Positions 21,008-31,841 of a stretch of DNA of 64,000 bases are shown in pieces (the first letter of the stretch is position 1; each line of letters begins with the position of its first letter). The stretch is from Dacryopinax spathularia (taxonomy: Eukaryota > Basidiomycota > Dacrymycetes > Dacrymycetales > Dacrymycetaceae). A program made the translations under genes and the position numbers. The notes beneath the pieces are model-generated. The model made no database searches. It saw only the letters and a program-made list of their open reading frames with translations, and was not told the DNA's origin. The stretch lies in assembly GCA_037974965.1 (NCBI GenBank), contig JBBPFI010000009.1, positions 248,001-312,000 of the forward strand. Reading direction: 5' to 3'.

Positions 21008-24000
21008 TTAATGACCGGCTTCGGGGTTGTACTCCTCTCCAACGAAGCCCTCTTTCATCAACCGACCTTGTTCAACCTGTACACGTGTCAGCGGATGCGG
21101 TCCAGATACGCAAACCCGGACAACTCACCTTGCCGCGGTCATGCGCTAACGAGCCGCTGACGAGCTTCGCTTCACCTTTTAGCTTGCGCAGCAGCCCAGG
21201 CTTGCGTTTGTTCTTTGAGGTAGGGGAGTCGGGACCGGAATCTTGGCTCCTATCACCGGCATCGCCTGTTAATACGTGTTAGTCGCTTGGAGGAGAAACA
21301 GCCGCGGGACACGTACTGTGCCCACTAGCTGGCACGCCCGCGGTTCTCCAATCGGTGCCATAGGGAGCCTGTTTCTGCGATTGACCGGTTCTTTGCGCTT
21401 CGGCCGCTGCGGGCGCCCAGGCCGAAGCACCGTAAGGTGCCGACGGCCTTTCCTCAGGCGGAAGCTCGTGTGTCTCCTGCCCCTCGTTCGGGTGAGTAAG
21501 CCTTGTCACTTGCGGATACGAAGCTTCCTCCTCTGTGCTGCCGCGACCATATTCTTCTGGCGAGGAGTCTTCCTCGTAAGCAATCGGTACGCCGGTCTTG
21601 CCTGGACCACCTTGAGGTCCCGCAAATGCGCCTTCTTCCACGCTCTTGCGCTTCTTGTGCAGCTTGCGGTGGTGGTGCTCCTTCGCGTCCATGCTTCCAC
21701 GCCTGCGTTTCTCTGGTATCCCCTGAGCCGTAGGCGGCTCAGCGGACGAAGATCGACGGCGTTGCCGTTCTTCCTCGGTCATTTTCTTGGACGGTTTCTT
21801 CTTGAGAACGCTTCGTTGACGACGAGGCTCGCCGCCGGCTGCCACTGCCAGAGGTGTAAGTATATGTACGGAAAAAGGCAGTATAGTACTGACATGGCTC
21901 ATTCTCGTCTTGTTGAGCGTCGTTGAACACCACAGCCGGGCGAACTTGCTCTTGGTGGTAAGGACCGCCCTGTCGTGCGAACTGCTGCTGGTTGGTCGCA
22001 GCTTGCTGTCTGCCCGGATAGTCCGGACCACCAAAGGTGGATCCTCCGTAACGAGCACCCTCGCCGGTTGACCGAGTCGCGGTCTGGTCTGGACTGGAAT
22101 GGGCTTGCTGATATCCTTCATTGCTGGCCGTCCCGTATGCGCCCCCTAGATACCAAGTCTGAGTATTATGTAGCTTGCCGTAAGGCATTACCCACCTCCG
22201 CCGACTTTCTCATCCCACAACGCGGCACCGCCGGCTGCAGCGGCGCCCCCAGCTATAGCGGCTTTTGCACCCATGGGGTGACGACCGCCTTCGTCGTCAA
22301 TTGGCCGGTTCGAGCCTGCAGTTTCGCCTAGGAAGCGGTCAGCTGCCGTCCACCTATAAAGCTAAATTGGCAGACCTTGCAGTTCTTTCTCCAAAGCGGT
22401 CTCCTTGTGCTGGTGCTGTCCGGTTCCATATGGGCCAGCTTGAGCTCCCTCAGGGACAGGATCCTCATGCCTCCTGGCACCGGCGGCCGCGAGTTGATCG
22501 TCGACGTCGTGTCCTTGGCGCGGCGAGGACAGGATGGTGGCTGTACCGTACGAGAAGGTATTTCCGCGCTCATCTCGAGGCGTGTCAACCTCTCCGAAAC
22601 CGGATGACGCTGGTGCACGCGGGTTACCTGCGGTGGGAAGTCCAGCTGATGCCGAGGGAGATGCCTTAGAAGTCTGGCGAAGCCTTTCAGCTTGGGTCAA
22701 AGCTCCCGCTCCAGCAACACCACCGGCGAAAGCTTCGGCTTCCTCGATCTTGCGCTGTCTGCGGTCTGTATTCGCAGTGGGCTGAGCCGAGGTTGCTGGG
22801 TCAGCGGCAGTTGTAGACGACATTTCTTGCTTCGGGTGGCGAACTGGCGAGCCTCCCAGGATAGATGCACTCAAGGGTGGAAGAGTCCTGCTGCCAGGAT
22901 AGTCGGTACGCCCAGCTTGTGCAGCACCCTCCGTTTCGGTCGAGGGATGATCTGGCACTGCGCCGGTCGCTGCGCCCTCTCTAGCCTCCTCGATATTCTG
23001 CTGGCGAGTCGTATCATCGCGCAACCCTTTGGAGCCCCACCAAGCACCGGTGACACCCGCAGTAGCTGCAGCGGCGCCCGCCGCGGTCTCCAACTTGCGA
23101 GGATGACCGTGTGCATCGACAACAGTAGGTTCGTGCATTCTTACGCCTTGTTCCATGGAATGCGCAAGCCGGCTTTGTCTGTCTGACTCTGTAAGCACGC
23201 CAGGATGACCGCCCGCAGAAGCACGTGTGGCGGCTTCATCAACCCTTCTCTGCCGATAGGAATCAGGCATAGTGCCGAATGGCCCACGTTCGCCGGCGGG
23301 TGTGGCCAGACCTGCCGCAGCGGCGAGTTCGCGGTTCTTCTGTACTTCTTCTGGAGACAGCTGTGTTGCACCTGCATTATGCGAAGATGCTTCTTTCCTT
23401 TCGGCGTGCTCCAAGGCCTCAGCGGCGCCAGCACCGGCAGCTCCACCAGCAGCAAGCGCCTCCCAGTCACGGTCGCCCCTGTCCTTTCCTGATGACTGGG
23501 GCTTTGGTAACTGTGTTTCGGTCTTCAGGTTGCTGAACGTGTCGGCGTGCTTCTCCGACAGAGGCTGGACGATCGGCTGCCCGGCAGGGGTGTGTTTAGG
23601 CGGGGGTCCCAGAAGGTCAGCGGACGAGGACTGCGTCGTTGTGGAAGGCGGTGCAGGAGAATGACCAGTCTGGTTGGGAATCCCGGTCTGAGCAGGAATG
23701 TTGCTGTCCGGCTCCCTGTGCTTGGCATTCTCCCATGCGTCCGCGGCTCCTGCACCGAGCATACCGCCGGCCGCTAGAGTAGGGAGCTCATCCTTCCCCG
23801 ACGGCTTACCGCGGGACGCCTGATCTGTGGCTCCTGCTCTACTTTTTACTTGGGAGTTGTTCACGTCCTTCGAGAGCTGGGGACTCGTGGAAAGATTCTC
23901 AAAGGTCTCTGCATGCTTCTCCGAAAGGGGCTGAACAATCGGCTGACCAGGCGCGGTCTTCTTCGGCTGAGTACCAAGGATGTCATCTCCAGAACTATGA

Positions 24001-27000
24001 GCGGCGCCATTGTGTGTAGCAGGGCTGCCAGGAGTAGCAGGAGGGTAGTCGGTCGAGGTTGGTATATTCGTCCCTGGTTCGCGCGAGTGGGCGTACTCCC
24101 ACGCTCCCGCAGCGCCGGTACCTAGCATGCCGCCAGCCGCCAGGGTAGGCAACTCTTCCCTTTCATGGGATTTCGTCGGCATTTCGCCGGTAGAGGCGCT
24201 GATGCCCTCAGGCTGATGCGCGGTCGGTATACCCTTCTCCAAGAAGGGCTGGGCACGATCGGTGCCCATATCTTGCGTATCAAGGACTCCGCCTGTATCG
24301 AAAGTTGGAACCTGGGTCGTCGCAGCGGGCGTCTGATAGTTGGATGCAGGAGTATTGGTGTCGGGTACCTGCCTGTCCGCGTTCTCCCACTGCTCCGCGG
24401 CATCAGCCGCGAGCATGCCACCAGCTGCCAGTGTGGGCAGCTCATCTCCGCGTGACCTGGTCCTCGGCGCTTTTGCTTCGCCGGCGGATGAGCTAGGTTG
24501 CACCTCTTTCGGCAGCGACGGCTCCGTTTGCAGGTTGTCGAACGTCTCGGCGTGCTTTTCCGACAAGGGGGGCACAATCGGTTGCCCCGCCGCGGTCTTC
24601 TTAGGCTGGGAAGCGAGAATGTCTTCAGTCCTCACTCCGGAAGAGGAGGTGCTGGTGTGCTGCGTGTGCTGGGATGCGGCAGTGGAAGTCGTACTGGGGC
24701 CGGAGGCAGGGATGTTCGTTCCGGGTTCCCGGCGCTCGGCGCTCTCCCAAGCATCGGCCGCGCCGGCAGCTAACATCCCACCAGCAGCCAAAGCGGGCAG
24801 CTCATCTTTCCGGAACTCATGGTCGGTGGGCTGTTGCCGATCACGAGCGACATCCTGGGCGGGTCGGGTGCTCCGCTCGGCGGCCGCAGGAGTTTGGAAG
24901 GTCTGAGCATAGCGCTGGAGCAGCGTTGGCGATGCTTGCGTCCCAGACGTGCTCCTTCCTGTTTGAGCTGAAGAAGACTCAGGGAAAGTGTCCTTCCCAC
25001 TCAAGCTACCGGCTTGGTCGGCTACATTTCTCATCAGCTCGACTACTCGCGAAAAGCGCGAAGGAGAAAAGGCTTACATCCGAGATTAATAAACGGCGCT
25101 GCCTGCGAGGGTGCTTCGTCCCTAGCCTTCTCAGCCTGCTCCTTCCAGGCCTTCTCCCGGTCGTCAGCTTGCTTAGCAGCGGCAACACCGACCACACCGC
25201 CAAAGGCAGGAGCAGCCATCTCGCGGATCGTGCGTTCTTTGAGTTCTTTGTCGTCCTGTGGTGGCTGGGAGGTAACGTTCGGCACGCTCCGCTCCGTCCT
25301 TGGAGCAGATGCGGGCGTCCCGGGCGGATTGAAGGCTGCCGCACCAGCGTTGTATGATGGGGCACTTTCAGGGAAAGCATCTTTGCCACTCAGACTACCG
25401 GCTTGATCGGCTGCCATTCCGGTTAGCATCCGTCTGATGCAAACGCAACGCAAAGAAATGGAAGACGTACAGCCGACATTCATAAACGGCGCCGCTTGCC
25501 AGGGTGCTTCCTCCCTTGTCGTCTCGGCCTGTGCATGCCAAGCGCGCTCGCGCTCCTCCGCTTCCCTGGCGGCAGCAATGCCAGCCGCCCCGCCAAAAGC
25601 GGGTGCGGCCATCTCCTGAATCGTACGCTCTTTCAGTTCTTTGTCGGCTTGCTGCGCCGACTGGGAGGGAACGATCGGTTCGCCGGGAGCGCTGGACTTG
25701 GGCTGGGAGCCAAGTAGATAGTCGGGATTGGTGGTCGCCGTCTGAGAGAGGATCTCGCGCGTGCGTTGCGATGGTTCTGCTACTTTCCATTAGTCTGGTA
25801 CACGAACTGCAACGAAGCTTTGATAGGCACATACCACTGGTGATCGGCGTTTCTCGCTTAGATGGCCTGCTGATTGGCGGAGCAGAGGATACAGGGGCGG
25901 CCAAACCTCCAGCTACACTTGTACCGGTGTAAGTAGTGGATGGCACTTCCGACCTGGGCGCATACAGATCTCCAGCAGGAACAGCACTTCCGCCATGAGG
26001 CTGCTCATCATGGGTGTCCAGCAGGCTGCCAGGCATGTTCGGTACGAACCCAGGATCGTCATCGGTCCTGAAGCCCATCGCTTCGACCGTCTCCTTGTCT
26101 GGCTGTGGCCTGATGGCGGGTTCATGCGGCGGTGCGTCGGTTTGCGGGCCCTGTCCCTCAGCCGGAGGAGCAGGCTCAGGCTCCTTCACATAAGAAGCGA
26201 GGAACCCAGGAAGGGGGAGCTGAGCAAGCTTCTCCGTGATGGTGTCGATTATTGTAGGCTGGGTGTCGTCCGCTGCTGCCGTTGAGTGCACGGCACTTGA
26301 AGACGTGTGGCCGTACGGCTCTGCGGTAGGATGCGTCTGGCTCGCACTTGGAGGTGGGAGGGACGGATCATCCGTAGGGTGAAGAGCGCCGACACCGGTG
26401 ACGTCGTGGATCGTCAGGTTCTGGAGCGAGTCGCGTACAGTGTCGACGACGCTGCGTTGCCCTGGAGCATCCGGATCTGGGGTATGGGTGCCTGTGTTAG
26501 CCTTGTCGGAAGAACACGGGGAAAGGGACGAGCGTACCGCGACCAGAGAGCATATCGAGGCTATGTCCAACAGCTTGAGCGCCTTCTTGGACGAAATCGC
26601 CGGCGACGGATGTCACAGTCGCAGCTGTGAGAGTCGTCAGCTAGATGTGCTCTCCATCGATGACAGCAGGAGACGCACCGGCACTTTTGACATGATCAAT
26701 CCAGCCGCCTGGAAGGTCATAGCCAGGCGTCGTTGCTTGACTCGCCGTCACGCCGGGAGTTGTTAGCCCTGGCGTAGGCGGAAGGTCCTTATACCTATCC
26801 GCATACGCTACGGAGTAGCTGGCGGGCGGCGGTGGCTGGGCAATGACACTGGGTACGGGTGCACCAGTTGTTGCGGATGTAGCGAAGGCGGCGGTTGAGC
26901 CTGCGCCCGGGACGGGCTGATAGCCAGTCGTGGTTGTCGTCGCGGCCGACTGGTGCGCGTCCTCCGATGTTGGGAGGGTGGAGGCGATGTCCCTCCCCAG

Positions 27001-27054
27001 AGCTCGCTGGATATGCTCTGGGTCGTTAGCGTGTGTTTGCGGTGGTTGAGCCAT
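21008..27054 (-). CDS. Giant Ala/Gly-rich repeat protein of unknown function
   Basis: Eleven exons: 26679-27054, 26538-26624, 25835-26491, 25471-25779, 25078-25410, 22376-25021, 22196-22327, 21894-22145, 21317-21844, 21129-21265 and 21008-21076. They total 5526 bases, 1841 residues, a whole number of codons. The start MAQPPQTHANDPEH is preferred; an in-frame ATG 15 bases upstream is possible. The large central exon holds repeated units around ELPTLAAGGMLGAGAADAWE and GQPIVQPLSEKHAETFENL. Two upstream exons each encode an AAPAFGG..GxAAA module and a junction reading SDQAGSLSGKD. The Ala/Gly-rich segments resemble glycine zippers. The C-terminus has a basic conserved stretch (RKPGLLRKLKGEAKLVSGSL, then HDRGKVEQGRLMKEG) of a kind seen in other fungal proteins. 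No signal peptide or enzyme domain is visible. Confidence 0.8.
23370..24815 (-). repeat. Coding repeats of the giant Ala/Gly protein
   Basis: Five divergent copies of an Ala/Gly-rich module lie about 300-360 bases apart. Four share ELPxLAAGGML (near 24780, 24430, 24140 and 23780) and one reads WEALAAGGAAGAG (near 23455). Three copies of GQPIVxPLSEKHAxTFxNL alternate with them. Copies differ at many positions, so this is an old internal duplication and not a young satellite. Confidence 0.75.
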
Positions 27055-28215
27055 GACTTGTATGCGCATATATCATCAGCATATCGCTTTGGAAGCTGCG
27101 AGGAAGGAAAACGTACCGCTCTCTGATGAAGGCTGCTAACCCTTCAACCTGTTCGTCGTCGCTGTTCTTCGCTCGTCGACGTTGTCCTGTTCAACCGTAT
27201 GGCAGCTGATGAACGTTGAGCAGAGAAGTGAAGGCGGCTTCCACTTACGCATGTGAGCACTGCGCCGTGCCCCACTTGCCCTCATTATGGGCTCTTGGCT
27301 TTGGGTGTGCGTCCGATGACCGACCGATTTCGAGTTGGGGTCTGACCCTTATAGTGACGTCAATGACGCGCTCATTACAGGCGCCACGCGTGAATGCGCC
27401 TATCATACCTTCCTTCATCGTCCTATACTCTATTATCATCCATGTGAAAAAGAACGGGGCAAATACGTACCAACATCTGCAGGAAGGTGAACAAGGACTG
27501 GCGAGGGAGGGTGAAAGAGGTGATGGTAGGAAGGTGAGAGGACGGTCGCGTTGTTGTTGTTGGTTGACGGTCTACGCATCCGCACGTGACAAGAGAGCTG
27601 TCTCTCGATCGCGTTCTAGGACGCGCTGCTGGGGAACATGTTTCGACCCAGGTATGTTTCTTGTCTCTCCCCGACCTCCCCATGCGAGCTATGGCGCGGG
27701 CTTCAGACAATCAGAAAGGGCATCAGAAGAGCAGACGAGCTGCGACACGACTCCCGCTTCATAAGCGAACTGCGACCTGGAACGCTATCGATGCCATCGA
27801 TCAGCATGGATCTTGCCTCTTCCAATCGCCACGTTTACAACGGTCTGTGTCTAGAGAAACCCCGATCCCTCGTGAATGAGAACGAACGTCCACAGTCTAC
27901 AGTGATCGATTGATCGAGTGAACGAGGCCTGGTGAAAACAGCGAAGTGAGACGTGAACCATAATCGAGATCATGCTTGACCTCTTTAAGTATACCTCTGA
28001 GTCTCCGCACTCCGTATGATCGCGAGCACGAGTGAGACCAAGAACAGCTTTCCACGTCACATGAAAGCAGGAACAGAAGTAAGGCTTCGAGAAAGAAGAG
28101 ACAGTTAAGCCAAGCTTAGGTAAGCTTTCCCCGGAGCCGAGAACAGACAACTCCGAACATGACCGCATTGAGCGGGATCATTTCCCTTCTCGTCGCTCAT
28201 CCCTTCCTCATAACA
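27055..28215. promoter_or_regulatory. Divergent intergenic region
   Basis: About 1.16 kb between the giant repeat-protein gene (-) and the MICOS gene (+), carrying both promoters. A 182-residue + strand open frame at 27216-27764 lacks any motif and runs through the likely leader of the minus-strand gene, so I do not call it. GGGTCTGACCCTTATAGTGACGTCA near 27340-27363 includes a CRE-like TGACGTCA. Confidence 0.4.
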
Positions 28216-29258
28216 ATGTCTTTCGCTCGGGCGGTAAGAAGAGTAAGTATATCCTATAGTAAGAATACAATGGTTTCCGAGTGCTGATCATGCTATCGAA
28301 GCCTGCACGGGTCGCCCTTATTGGTGCGGGCGCAGGGACGGTCGCGACGGCGTACGTCGTCGCTCGTCCTCCAGTGCTCCTCGACTCTTCCCTCCCACCG
28401 CGACCACGAAACGTACGTCTTTGGCCTGCTCATCTCCAGGAAACACACTGACGGGATGCCCCCTTTATCCAGCTTCCCATCTACCCGGAACCAACACCAG
28501 AGATTGTACTGGTCGAGCAGCCCTTGCCGCTGGAAGAGGAGATCAGACATACACGGCGGATTCTTACGCGGGCGTACGACGAAGCACGTCAGCGCGTGCA
28601 GGGCGCTGTTGACCAATGGATCGGAGTCGAGCGGGCTGTTGAGCGTACGTACATATCAGCGTACTCCTGCTTGAGATGATTCTCATATAATATATGCGAC
28701 AGGCAAGGTCAAGGAGATTATTCCCGCTGACGAGCCCACCACGCCCGGTATTCTGTATGTCGGCGTGGCGACACTGACGGGCTCCGTCATCGGACGAAAC
28801 CGTGCGTCCATCCATCTCCGCCCCATGTGCCCCCATACTGACTACGGACTTTAGGCTTGCTTCTCCGCGTTCTTCTACCACCCACCTTCTTCCTCGCCTC
28901 CCTCAACTACTTCCTCCCCAAGACATCTCACAACCTTTACGCATACACGAAGGAGGTCGAATCCACCTACTTCCCTTCGCTAGCGGAACAGCATACGCAG
29001 CTAGAGCGCCAATCGGCAGACGCGTGGCGCCAGGCTAGGGAAAGCGTCCGCTGGACGAGCGACTGGCTCGCGGGAGAGGTGAAGCGCGGTGTTGCTGCTG
29101 TTGAGAGTGGGACCGGCGTGAAGGTAGGCGAGGCGTTTGGGATGGTGAAGGAGGAGACGGGGAAGGTGCTGAATGAGGTGGCGAAGAAGGCTGAGGAGGC
29201 TAAGGAGAAGGCGGAGCAAAAGATCAAGCAGGAGGAGGAGCCGAAGCGGCTGGTCTAA
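28216..29258 (+). CDS. MICOS complex subunit of the Apolipoprotein O family (MIC26/MIC27)
   Basis: An inner-membrane protein that helps shape mitochondrial cristae junctions. Five exons (28216-28242, 28302-28412, 28473-28644, 28703-28801 and 28855-29258) total 813 bases, 270 residues. After a short basic N-terminus (SFARAVRRPARVALIGAGAG) come the family features. These are the LPIYPEPTPEIVL segment, a helix through DEARQRVQGAVDQWIGVE, a Gly-containing membrane span GILYVGVATLTGSVIGRNR, and a second span LLRVLLPPTFFLASLNYFLP. The Lys/Glu-rich C-terminal helix is probably in the intermembrane space. An in-frame ATG at 28159 would add a hydrophobic leader; the later ATG is preferred because it gives a basic start. 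MIC26 and MIC27 cannot be told apart here. Confidence 0.8.
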
Positions 29259-30089
29259 GTCGCGCTTTGGACTCACGTTGCGTCGAGGGCCGTACCCGGT
29301 GGACTTCCCGACCGCCAAAATAGACGACTGCACGGTACAGTCTAATATGTGTCTACGGTCAGACAAATCAGCATGATGCCGTTGCTGCTTCAGGTTGCGT
29401 TTCGTATTCCTGCTTGCATCTATGCTGTGAAGATCAGCGAGCCACTGCGCATTCTCATGCGGCATGACGGCCATCTGCTGCCATCGCTTGATAAGGCTTA
29501 CGGAAGAACTACAACGGTTTGAACGAAATCTGCGCCAACTGCATTAACTAGGGGAGGACCAGGTATTGCGATTGTCCGACGACGCAATCCAGACGACATA
29601 GGGATAGTATCCTCTTCGGGCAAATACAATGTGCAGGATCAAGCTGGACTGTCGTCTCACTCCCTTAGCCCCTTTTACATTTCCCTGCAAGGCAGTCCAT
29701 CCCGTCAAGGTGCCCCTTATCATTGTGCGGGTTCTTAGACGAAACCCGTCAAGTACTAGCGGAAGCCGGCCTTGAGCGCGGTGTAGCGGGGAGGCCACCA
29801 CATACGGCTGTCAGTGAGACCACGACGATCCGTAGTGAGTCATGCCCGCCTGGGAGAAATGCACATTTCTGCTTGCCGACATGAAGGTATGCATGTCGCC
29901 GAACTGGGCGAATATATGGGGAGGGACGGTCGCGGTATGTGGCCGGGCAGAACAGGTGCCGAAGTTCTGTTGTTCCACAACTGGAGCTTCCGTTATACGC
30001 GCAGGCGTTCCGTCCGGCATGCTGAATGCAGGGAGATTCTGGAGGTCCAAAATGCGAGAAATCCATGAGTGTATGGTATACAACGATGG
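29259..30089. other. Convergent intergenic region
   Basis: About 830 bases between the 3' ends of the MICOS gene and the PP6 gene. It presumably holds both terminators. Minus-strand open frames here are extensions of the phosphatase frame past its likely splice site. No separate gene is supported. Confidence 0.45.
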
Positions 30090-31254
30090 TCATACGAAAT
30101 ATGGCATGACGCCCATGCCCTGGTGCGTGTATCAGCCGTGCAAGACCAGTGATCAGAAATGCAAGAACGACGCACCCCTCTCCTCGTAGCCACATCCCTC
30201 TCGTTCTCCGGCGCCTCGCTGAACACCGTAAACCCTAACTGCCCGCCCTCTTTCACATTAAGCATGCTCGCGAGGTTGCCACATCGATAGCAGTAGTTCG
30301 GCGCGCTCCAGACTGTTACTAATGAGTGGTCGAAGTGGAACTTGTAGCCTTCTTGCACCAGCTGGTGGGCTCGGGCGATGAGTGTTAGGTTGTTGAGGGA
30401 CATGAATTCGGAGGTGACGGAGGAGCCGAATAGCCAGCCGGCACCTCGTGGTGAGACAGCCCAGGTAGGGATGTCGTCTGGATCTGACCACATGAGATCT
30501 GGATGTGTACGCATCAGCATGCTGCAATTGACAGCGCCCCGAGCAGAAGACGAACCGCAGAACGCCCCTTCGTGAGGCACTTCCTGCGCTCGCGCAAGCA
30601 CTCGTATCTGGTCAAGTGTCCGGATATCTGGCGAAAGACCGCCATGTACGCAAAGCACAGTTCCGTCTACTAATGCCGCCAGCGGAAGATAATCAAATAC
30701 TGAACAACATGTTCGCCAGGCTAATGCCGAGCCGTATTTTCGATGACATTCGTCTGTTACAAGAGGATTATGTTAGCCAGGATGAAATGACCCAGGAACA
30801 TTGGCCGCAGGCCAGGCGAACCATAGAATCCGTATACTTGGGTGATCTGTCTTGACTCGTGGTTCCCTCGTAAGAGGGTGACGTGTGCGGGGTATCGTGC
30901 CTTCAAAGCGAGGAGGAGGGAGAACGTTTCGAGGGAATGGTATCCTCGGTCTACAAAGTCGCCCTGGGGTTTGTTAGCTATTGTTAGATAGACGAGCAGA
31001 GAGGTCACGCGCACCATAAATATGTAACTCGTGTTCGGAACGTCGCCGCCTTTCCGTAGCAGCTCCAGCAAGTCCCAGAACTGCCCATGTAGGTCACCGC
31101 AGACTGTAACGGGTGTAGAAACGGGTACAATGTTGGGCGACTCCAGGAGAAGAGCTCGGACGTGTGCGCATAGGGCGAGAAGATCTCGTTCGGGAAGGGC
31201 TTGACATTCGAGAATATGGGGGATGTAGGAATCTGGGTCGAGGGTAGGCGCCAT
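30090..31254 (-). CDS. SIT4: Serine/threonine protein phosphatase PP6 catalytic subunit
   Basis: A PPP-family metallophosphatase, orthologous to yeast Sit4 / fission yeast Ppe1, acting in TOR signalling and the G1/S and mitotic transitions. Five exons (31015-31254, 30822-30963, 30556-30753, 30176-30498 and 30090-30119) sum to 933 bases, 310 residues, matching Sit4 (311). Metal-site motifs are all present: [31 protein letters not shown], the HGGLSPD loop and [29 protein letters not shown] and RGAGWLFG are closer to PP6 than to PP4 or PP2A. The final 30-base exon, after a 56-base intron, supplies the end MPYFV, close to the PYFL carboxyl end that is methylated in the family. The start [10 protein letters not shown] is the best family match. 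Confidence 0.92.
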
Positions 31255-31841
31255 TATGTCGAGGTTGGGGCGGGGTTCTGGCGAGGGCACGGATGCCCGA
31301 TTTTAGGCGACTATAGCGCTTTCTTTATAGTATGAAATACGATACGGAGAAGCCAGCTGGAGAAGTCTAGTAGTTGATAGCCATGCCTTGGAGTTGAGTG
31401 ATTACAAGATGCGAGTCGTGTGCAGCATGTCGCCTTGCTCCCACCACCCTGCATATCAGGGACAGCTCATGAACGGCCTTACGTACGCTCAAGGACCTAA
31501 TCTCCGATCATAGTTTTGGACCATCTATCGCGGCCCGAAGCAACGTATCCACAAAATCCGTAAATCCGTACCAATTGAACATTATCAATCGTCTGTTGGA
31601 ACTTACAGAAGCTAGTAAAGAAATAGTGCTGGATTGCATTGTCCTTGTGAACGCGTGCTTGTTGGAAACCACTATACGGCATACATACGTCGAGGTGGCC
31701 GCCGATCGCAGGGATGCAAATGCGATCGAGCGCGCTTCAACGTCTCAGTTCAGTCGACCTTCGCCCACGAGTCTCTCGCCATCTAAAACATAAATCCTTG
31801 GATTGGTGCTCGTTTGTTGGACACCCATTCCAACCCAAACG
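31255..31841. promoter_or_regulatory. Divergent promoter region PP6/EMC1
   Basis: About 590 bases separating the starts of the PP6 gene (-) and the EMC1 gene (+). No gene is seen inside, and no clear TATA box in a suitable position for either. Confidence 0.45.

Noticed and set aside
27216-27764. 182-residue + strand open frame
   Set aside because: No family feature, Cys/Arg-biased by chance composition, and located in a divergent promoter region.
29757-29815. Minus-strand stretch PPRYTALKAGFR as the end of PP6
   Set aside because: It would need an intron of about 370 bases and leaves a non-family C-terminus. The 56-base intron ending in MPYFV gives the right length and tail.
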